Shown in pieces: positions 60,446 through 64,000 of a stretch of DNA of 64,000 bases. Every line of letters starts with the position of its first letter. Position 1 is the first letter of the stretch. Both the position numbers and the translations under genes were made by a program. The DNA comes from Sphingobium sp. TCM1 (GTDB lineage: Bacteria > Pseudomonadota > Alphaproteobacteria > Sphingomonadales > Sphingomonadaceae). The stretch lies in the NCBI RefSeq assembly GCF_001650725.1, contig NZ_LXVX01000012.1, positions 186,001-250,000 of the forward strand. Reading direction: 5' to 3'. The notes beneath the pieces are model-generated. The model was not told the origin of the DNA. It worked only from the letters and a program-made list of their open reading frames with translations, and did not search any database.

Positions 60446-60958
60446 ATGACCAGTATCGAGGATTTTACTCTGTCGCCGGAAAAGCGGACGGAAATCTGCG
60501 CGGGATTGACGCCGCGTCAGGCCGAACTGGTCGGCAAGTGGATGGATCTGCACGTCGTCCTGAACCGGGGCGAATTTGGTCAGGAGATGGACGATTTCTT
60601 CCATCCCGAAATGCATTACAGCAACCCCAACCGTCCTGATTTGGGTTCCTACGCGACCTGGAAAACGTCACCCATGGCGCTGTGGAATGTGTTTCCGCCC
60701 TGCGTCTATCGCACGGTCAACGCCTGGGGGAAGGGCGACGACGAGATTACTGTTCTGTGCCATCATTGGGGCAAGCATAGCGGCGGGCGATATTGGGGGC
60801 ACGAGCCGAGCGGGCGCGAGATCAATGTCTGGTGGTATTCGACGATCAAGTTCAAGGAGGACAAGATCGTCCATATCTATTCGATCGCCGATGTCCTGAG
60901 CATGTTGCAGGGGCTGGGGGTGATCAACGTCGAAATGCCCAAAGATCCCTACGCCTGA
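60446..60958 (+). CDS. SnoaL-like (NTF2-fold) protein
   Basis: A 170-residue protein with the NTF2-like pattern: VGKWMDLHVVLNRGEFGQEM, FFHPEMHYSNPNRPDLG, HHWGKHSGGRYWGHEPSG and WWYSTIKFKEDKIVHIYSIAD, as in SnoaL-type ester cyclases. It has GGAGAG well placed before ATG 60446. It ends the P450 transcript and is followed by a terminator. A hydratase, cyclase or isomerase role is possible. Confidence 0.85.
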   Translation: MTSIEDFTLSPEKRTEICAGLTPRQAELVGKWMDLHVVLNRGEFGQEMDDFFHPEMHYSNPNRPDLGSYATWKTSPMALWNVFPPCVYRTVNAWGKGDDEITVLCHHWGKHSGGRYWGHEPSGREINVWWYSTIKFKEDKIVHIYSIADVLSMLQGLGVINVEMPKDPYA

Positions 60959-60973
60959 TTATAGTTAAGGGGG

Positions 60974-61009
60974 AAAGGGCGGCGTCATGCGAATGAAGCC
61001 GCCCTTTTT
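60974..61009. terminator. Rho-independent terminator
   Basis: AAAGGGCGGC at 60974-60983 pairs perfectly with GCCGCCCTTT at 60998-61007 around a 14-base loop, and a T run (61005-61009) closes it on the plus strand. It lies in the 54-base gap between the convergent SnoaL and hydrolase genes and may work in both directions. Confidence 0.85.
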
Positions 61010-61012
61010 GAC

Positions 61013-61852
61013 TCACCCGACGGCGTTGCCCAGATGATGCAGCAGTCGTGCCGCGAATATGTCGTTCTGGTCGCCGGTAAACATATGATGGGTGCCGCTC
61101 GCCTCCTCCACGACCAACTGCGGCGCCAGGGAGCGAAAGGCCACGACGGCTTCGTCCGTCACCAAGCTGGCATGTTCCGCCCGGACCAGGACCAAAGGGC
61201 GACGGAAGCATTGCGCGGCCTGTTCCATCGCGGCCTGTTCAGACGGTGGACTGATGAATTCCAGCGCGGCCGTCCGCGGATCCCAATGCCAGAACAGACG
61301 TCCATTTTCTTCCCGCATTGCCTTGCGCAGACCAGCGGCATTGGCAACCCTAGGTTGGGCCAGATAGGCGGCAAGGGCATCAGCGGCTTCATCGACATGC
61401 GCAAAGCCCGACAGAGAACGGCGCAGAAACTGCCGGATCGCATCGACGCCGTCAGTCTGTGTCCTGGGCGATACGTCTGCAAGCATCACCAGCCTGATCC
61501 GCGGCTGGTGTCGGGCACCGCCGACCAGCGCCGCCTGGCCGCCGCGCGATGCGCCTACCAGCGTGACAGTTCCGTGCAACTGGTCGATCAGCCGTCCGAC
61601 ATCGCGCGCATAGGCGCCCAGATCATAGTCACCGTCATTGGCCCAGTCGCTGTCGCCATGACCGCGCAGGTCGAATGTCAGGCCTAGATAGCCGGCTTCG
61701 CCGACGGCGCGCGCGGCGCCGGCCCAGGACCTGCGGCTTTGGCCGCCGCCATGGAAGAAACAGACCGGCGGGTTGGCCGGGTCGCCCCAGGCGGATGCCG
61801 CGAGCCGCACGCCATCTCCATCGAAATGAAGCAAAGTTCCATCATGGCGCAT
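61013..61852 (-). CDS. Alpha/beta-fold hydrolase
   Basis: A 279-residue alpha/beta hydrolase with the oxyanion loop FFHGGGQSRRSW, FDLRGHGDSDW, nucleophile elbow VGAS102RGG and the catalytic-His region SGTHHMF near the C-terminus. The usual candidates are esters or the C-C bonds of ring-cleavage products; an extradiol-type VOC gene upstream in the same minus run makes the latter plausible. It lies 8 bases after the SDR stop. Confidence 0.9.
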   Translation of the reverse strand: MRHDGTLLHFDGDGVRLAASAWGDPANPPVCFFHGGGQSRRSWAGAARAVGEAGYLGLTFDLRGHGDSDWANDGDYDLGAYARDVGRLIDQLHGTVTLVGASRGGQAALVGGARHQPRIRLVMLADVSPRTQTDGVDAIRQFLRRSLSGFAHVDEAADALAAYLAQPRVANAAGLRKAMREENGRLFWHWDPRTAALEFISPPSEQAAMEQAAQCFRRPLVLVRAEHASLVTDEAVVAFRSLAPQLVVEEASGTHHMFTGDQNDIFAARLLHHLGNAVG

Positions 61853-61860
61853 CGTCCCGG

Positions 61861-62640
61861 TCAGAGTGACATGCCGCCTTCCAGCGGTATGACGGTTCCC
61901 GTTATGTAGGCAGCGGCGGGAGAGGACAGGAAGATGGCGACACCCGCGACATCCTGCGCTTCCCCGACGCGGCGGCGAGGCACCATGCCGATGAGCATGT
62001 CATGCATCTCGCCAGAGGTAATCCGGGTCATATCGGACGGAAAAAAGCCCGGCGCGATGCTGTTGACCGTGATATTTTCCGGCCCAAGCCGCTTGGCGAG
62101 TGAGCCGCTGACATGGTGCAGACCGGCCTTGGCGGCAGCATAGGCATAGGTTTCGCGCGGGCCGATGCGCAGGCCGCCGACGGAGCCGATATTGATGACG
62201 GTCGATGGCCGCTCGGAGGTCGCGCCCGCGCGCAACATCGGCAGCAGCTTCTGGGTCAGGAAGAAGCAGCTTTTGAGATTGAGATTGACCACATCGTCCC
62301 AACCCTGTTCGGGATAGTCGTCGATCGGCGCGTCGCACAGTGTGCCGGCATTGTTGACGAGGATGTGGAGGGACGCTTCCTGCTTGGACAGCGCTGCGAC
62401 AACAGCCTCTATCCCCGCAAGTGTCGATATGTCGCCGGGCAGGGCAATGCACCGTCCGCCCGTTTCCGTCACGATCGCATGCGCTGCGTCCGTCAGTCGC
62501 TCTGCGTTGCGGGCGCAGGCATAGACGGTGACGCCCGCTGCGGCTAGGCCGGTCGCGATCATGCGGCCGATGCCGCTGCTTGCGCCAGTAACCAACGCCG
62601 TCCGCTCGGCAACGGAGAAGAGCTGTGCAGGATCGATCAT
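61861..62640 (-). CDS. SDR-family oxidoreductase
   Basis: A 259-residue classical SDR with TGASSGIG, NNAGTL, NIGSVGG with Ser, catalytic YAAAK and YITGTVIPLEGG. ACARN after the second strand suggests NADP(H). The start overlaps the upstream hydrolase stop by 4 bases. Confidence 0.92.
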   Translation of the reverse strand: MIDPAQLFSVAERTALVTGASSGIGRMIATGLAAAGVTVYACARNAERLTDAAHAIVTETGGRCIALPGDISTLAGIEAVVAALSKQEASLHILVNNAGTLCDAPIDDYPEQGWDDVVNLNLKSCFFLTQKLLPMLRAGATSERPSTVINIGSVGGLRIGPRETYAYAAAKAGLHHVSGSLAKRLGPENITVNSIAPGFFPSDMTRITSGEMHDMLIGMVPRRRVGEAQDVAGVAIFLSSPAAAYITGTVIPLEGGMSL

Positions 62641-63362
62641 GCAGAGATGTCCAGCAGCAGTCTGGCAACGCCTTCGGGATCGCCCACCAGCAGCGCATGA
62701 TCGCCAGGATGTTGGTGCATCGTCCAGCCCAGTTCCCGCGCTCGGTCGTGCATGATGGTCATGATCGTATGTTGCGCTGCAATATAGTCGACAGGGATGG
62801 TCAACGTTTCCGCGCCGGTCTCGATCGGACTGATCGTGCAGCGTAGCGGCATGTCGGAAAGATGGCGCAGCAACCAGGCTTCCCGTTCGCTATCCATCAT
62901 ATGCGGATTGTCCTTGGCCATTGCGCGCTGCTGTTCATCCACGCCCGACCCAATCGGGCCATCGCCGGCCGCCAGCATGGCATCAAGGCCCGCCGCCTGC
63001 TCTTCGGGCACCATGCCCATGGCGGTAGCGACCCGCTCGCCCGACCGCGCGACGATCGCGTCTAGAAATATGGCGCGCCGGACCGCATTCGGATGTGCCT
63101 TCACCACGCCGGGGATCACGGTGCCTGAATAGCTGTGGCCGACCAGGACGACATCCTGCATGTCTTCGCACGCGATCAGGGAGGATATGTCCTGCACATG
63201 CACGCCATGCGTCGTATCGCGGCGCATGAGATGCGCATGTTCGGCAAAGCCGGTGAAACTGGGCGAAAATACCTCATGCCCGGCCGCCCGCAGCAGGGGG
63301 CGGACATATTTCCAGGTCCAGCCACCCATGCCGCCGCCATGCATCAGAAGAAATGTGGTCAT
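62637..63362 (-). CDS. Alpha/beta hydrolase of the esterase/hydroxynitrile-lyase-like type
   Basis: A 241-residue small alpha/beta hydrolase beginning FLLMHGGGMGGWTWKYVRPLL, with nucleophile elbow VGHS77YSG and the C-terminal catalytic-His motif HPGDHALLVGDPE. This is the layout of plant-HNL/pyrethroid-hydrolase-like (EstC-type) enzymes. It probably hydrolyses an ester or an activated C-C bond of an intermediate. It sits 25 bases after the VOC gene. Confidence 0.88.
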   Translation of the reverse strand: MTTFLLMHGGGMGGWTWKYVRPLLRAAGHEVFSPSFTGFAEHAHLMRRDTTHGVHVQDISSLIACEDMQDVVLVGHSYSGTVIPGVVKAHPNAVRRAIFLDAIVARSGERVATAMGMVPEEQAAGLDAMLAAGDGPIGSGVDEQQRAMAKDNPHMMDSEREAWLLRHLSDMPLRCTISPIETGAETLTIPVDYIAAQHTIMTIMHDRARELGWTMHQHPGDHALLVGDPEGVARLLLDISA

Positions 63363-63387
63363 GTCTCTTTATCCTCTCCCCGGCGCT

Positions 63388-64000
63388 TCAGGCCGGTTCC
63401 GTATTCTGGATGAATTCTTCCGACGGATTGGGTCCCCACAGGAACATGCTGTCTTCGGGCGGATGATCGCTCGCCTGCCAGTCGCAGGTGGAGGGGATGA
63501 AATCGATGTCGGCCGAATATTCCGAGTAGCTGCCCCACGGATCGCGGACGTAATAGAAATAATTGGCGCCCAGCACATGCTGCCCCATGCCCCAGCCGCG
63601 ATCAAATCCCGCCTTTGCCATCGTTGTTCCGCCCAGTCCCACTTCCTGGACCGATCCCACGTCCCAGCTATTATGATGCATGCCCCGCCGGTCAGACAGG
63701 ACAAGCGCCAGCAGATGATGATCGCTACCGTGCGCGCCGTGCAGGAAGGCGACTACTGGACCGCTTCGGTCCGACAGGCGCAGGCCAAGGGTGCGCTCGT
63801 AAAAGCCAATGGCCGCATCCACATCGGTCGTGAACAACGCGAAATGCGACAGACGGCGCGGATGCACGCTGGGCGCGCGGGAATTCGGGATCGCGCCCGA
63901 CACCCCTGGCGCAGCGCTGGCAAAATGAAACTGGCTCTTTTCATCGGGAGCCGATTTTTCGGCGGCGCGGACATTGACGGGTAGACCGTCTGTGCCGGCA
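63388..64000 (-). CDS. Extradiol-dioxygenase-like VOC protein, N-terminus beyond the right edge
   Basis: The frame stays open from the stop at 63388 to the window end (about 203 codons), so the gene starts outside; a GTG at 63903 is internal. The C-terminal module has LSHFALFTTDVDAAIGFYE, GSDHHLLALVLSDRRGMHH and YVRDPWGSYSEYS, giving the His, His and Glu iron ligands of BphC-type extradiol dioxygenases. The missing part should hold the N-terminal VOC domain. Together with the hydrolases downstream it suggests meta cleavage followed by hydrolysis. Confidence 0.88.
   Translation of the reverse strand, partial: AGTDGLPVNVRAAEKSAPDEKSQFHFASAAPGVSGAIPNSRAPSVHPRRLSHFALFTTDVDAAIGFYERTLGLRLSDRSGPVVAFLHGAHGSDHHLLALVLSDRRGMHHNSWDVGSVQEVGLGGTTMAKAGFDRGWGMGQHVLGANYFYYVRDPWGSYSEYSADIDFIPSTCDWQASDHPPEDSMFLWGPNPSEEFIQNTEPA

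Noticed and set aside
1..64000. Mobile elements, CRISPR arrays, tRNA genes or a replication origin
   Set aside because: No transposase or integrase frame, no regularly spaced direct repeats, no cloverleaf tRNA and no rep/par genes were seen. The region may still have been acquired as an island, but its boundaries are not in the window.

Overview
The window looks like a catabolic gene region of a sphingomonad (Alphaproteobacteria, order Sphingomonadales). The grounds are high GC, four TonB-dependent receptors whose mature N-termini carry the D-I-V-V-T-A-x-R-R plug signature seen throughout this group, and dense operons of P450s, short-chain dehydrogenases (SDRs), Rieske oxygenases, CoA enzymes, VOC proteins and sulfotransferases. 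No rRNA, tRNA, transposase, integrase, CRISPR array or replication gene was found. No stretch of more than about 300 bases lacks a gene. Both ends cut through genes: a ferredoxin reductase on the left and an extradiol-type VOC protein on the right.

Layout. 1-2652 (minus): SDR, P450, [3Fe-4S] ferredoxin and ferredoxin reductase, divergent from a LysR gene (2869-3852). 3876-9942 (minus): CoA-transferase, TesB thioesterase, MFS transporter, FAD monooxygenase and a gentisate-dioxygenase-like cupin. 10107-14665 (plus, divergent): FAH-family hydrolase, MmgE/PrpD protein, GPH transporter and SDR. 14822-18471: TonB receptor and a second P450. 18560-24085: two paralogous bicupin proteins of unknown function flank a divergent TonB receptor/LysR pair. 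24155-28605 (minus): sulfotransferase, two SDRs, a large uncharacterised protein and a VOC protein, with 4-base overlaps between the last four. 28833-33867: TonB receptor, TetR regulator, an SDR remnant, an SDR lacking its catalytic lysine, and an NmrA-like protein. 33946-38413 (minus): Rieske dioxygenase alpha and beta, a CrtI-like flavoprotein, a 72-residue protein and a flavin reductase. 38552-39794: SnoaL-like protein and SDR. 39895-41882 (minus): two Rieske-oxygenase-like proteins, one with only the Rieske cluster ligands and one with only the mononuclear-iron site. 41940-54717 (plus): TetR, TonB receptor, sulfatase, SDR, acyl-CoA dehydrogenase, two-part MaoC hydratase, SDR, VOC, serine hydrolase, GMC oxidoreductase and a frameshifted SDR. 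54705-60958: AraC regulator (minus), then sulfotransferase, SDR, zinc dehydrogenase, P450, [2Fe-2S] ferredoxin and SnoaL-like protein. 61013-64000 (minus): extradiol-type VOC protein, two alpha/beta hydrolases and an SDR.

How it may work together (inference): outer-membrane receptors import hydrophobic or sulfated cyclic compounds. P450s, Rieske oxygenases and the FAD monooxygenase hydroxylate them, the SDRs and dehydrogenases oxidise or isomerise the alcohols, and CoA enzymes shorten side chains. Cupin/extradiol dioxygenases and hydrolases open and cleave rings. The natural substrate cannot be read from the sequence.

Two observations stand out. First, a 16-base palindrome, consensus CCTATC-N4-GATAGG, recurs at seven intergenic positions (22044, 28731, 36335, 42633, 47660, 55629, 58729), ahead of receptors, the CrtI-like gene, the acyl-CoA dehydrogenase operon, a sulfotransferase and the P450-ferredoxin pair. 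It behaves like the operator of one regulon covering the right two thirds of the window. Second, 39895-41882 appears to encode a Rieske oxygenase split into two complementary subunits.
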